From positions 1 to 14,187 of the forward strand of contig CALTTC010000037.1 of NCBI GenBank assembly GCA_943908425.1: a DNA stretch of 14,187 nucleotides, read 5' to 3'. The notes beneath the pieces are model-generated. The model ran no database searches. It had not been told where the DNA came from and saw only the letters and a program-made list of their open reading frames with translations. The position numbers and the translations under genes were made by a program. The stretch comes from an uncultured Moraxella sp. (GTDB lineage Bacteria > Pseudomonadota > Gammaproteobacteria > Pseudomonadales > Moraxellaceae). This document shows, one piece after another, positions 14,133-14,187 of the stretch; the first letter of the stretch is position 1; every line of letters begins with the position of its first letter.

Positions 14133-14187
14133 ATAATTGGATAATTGGATAATTGGATAATTGGATAATTGGATAATTGGATAATTG
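14133..14187 (+). repeat. Octanucleotide tandem repeat array after trpA
   Basis: Unit ATAATTGG, six full copies and seven bases of a seventh with no mismatch, continuing past the right edge. It begins 55 nt after the trpA stop in noncoding DNA. Perfect 8-mer arrays change copy number easily by slippage; any effect would be on spacing in the trpA 3' region or upstream of the next gene, which is outside the window. Confidence 0.92.

Noticed and set aside
14133..14187. CRISPR array or replication iterons
   Set aside because: The units are contiguous 8-mers without spacers, and no origin-associated gene or DnaA-box cluster is seen.

Overview
The window looks like a chromosomal segment of a Moraxella-type gammaproteobacterium (Moraxellaceae). 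The evidence is moderately AT-rich DNA, a run of housekeeping genes of gammaproteobacterial type (murJ, ampD, trpF, ydfG, trpB, trpA), and small calcium-binding RTX proteins of the FrpC-like kind. This is inference from protein character; no database search was possible.

Positions 1-4334, all minus strand and downstream of murJ, form an accessory block in which decayed RTX genes alternate with small membrane-protein genes. In transcription order: a 72-aa and a 256-aa membrane ORF lying in one reading frame and separated by a single TAG; a 21-codon relic of an RTX leader; a 141-aa single-pass membrane protein; an RTX gene broken by an in-frame TGA; a 5-TM membrane protein; and a second RTX gene, frameshifted, that runs off the left edge. 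A ~62-bp junction cassette occurs twice, and a separate 62-bp stretch of the RTX tail is duplicated without mismatch. The block therefore looks recombined and cassette-like. It may be a worn RTX toxin/partner array, but the toxin and immunity roles are inference.

Positions 4377-6913 carry murJ (lipid II flippase) and ampD (anhydro-muropeptide amidase), both minus strand, with a doubtful small hydrophobic ORF between them. A divergent spacer of ~270 bp, with a good ampD promoter candidate, separates ampD from the plus-strand tryptophan genes.

Positions 7185-14078 hold trpF, trpB and trpA, but the cluster is broken up. trpF overlaps by 4 nt a gene for a cold-shock-domain/TM/excalibur protein. 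After it lies a scar: ~50 bp of the ydfG 5' end joined to a degraded IS1-like transposase and an orphan gene fragment. An intact ydfG (SDR oxidoreductase) and a 369-bp spacer precede trpB. trpB and trpA are separated by two paralogous membrane-protein genes, the second overlapping the trpA start. The three trp products catalyse consecutive last steps of tryptophan synthesis (PRA isomerase, then the alpha and beta subunits of tryptophan synthase). The window ends inside a tandem array of an 8-bp repeat just after trpA.
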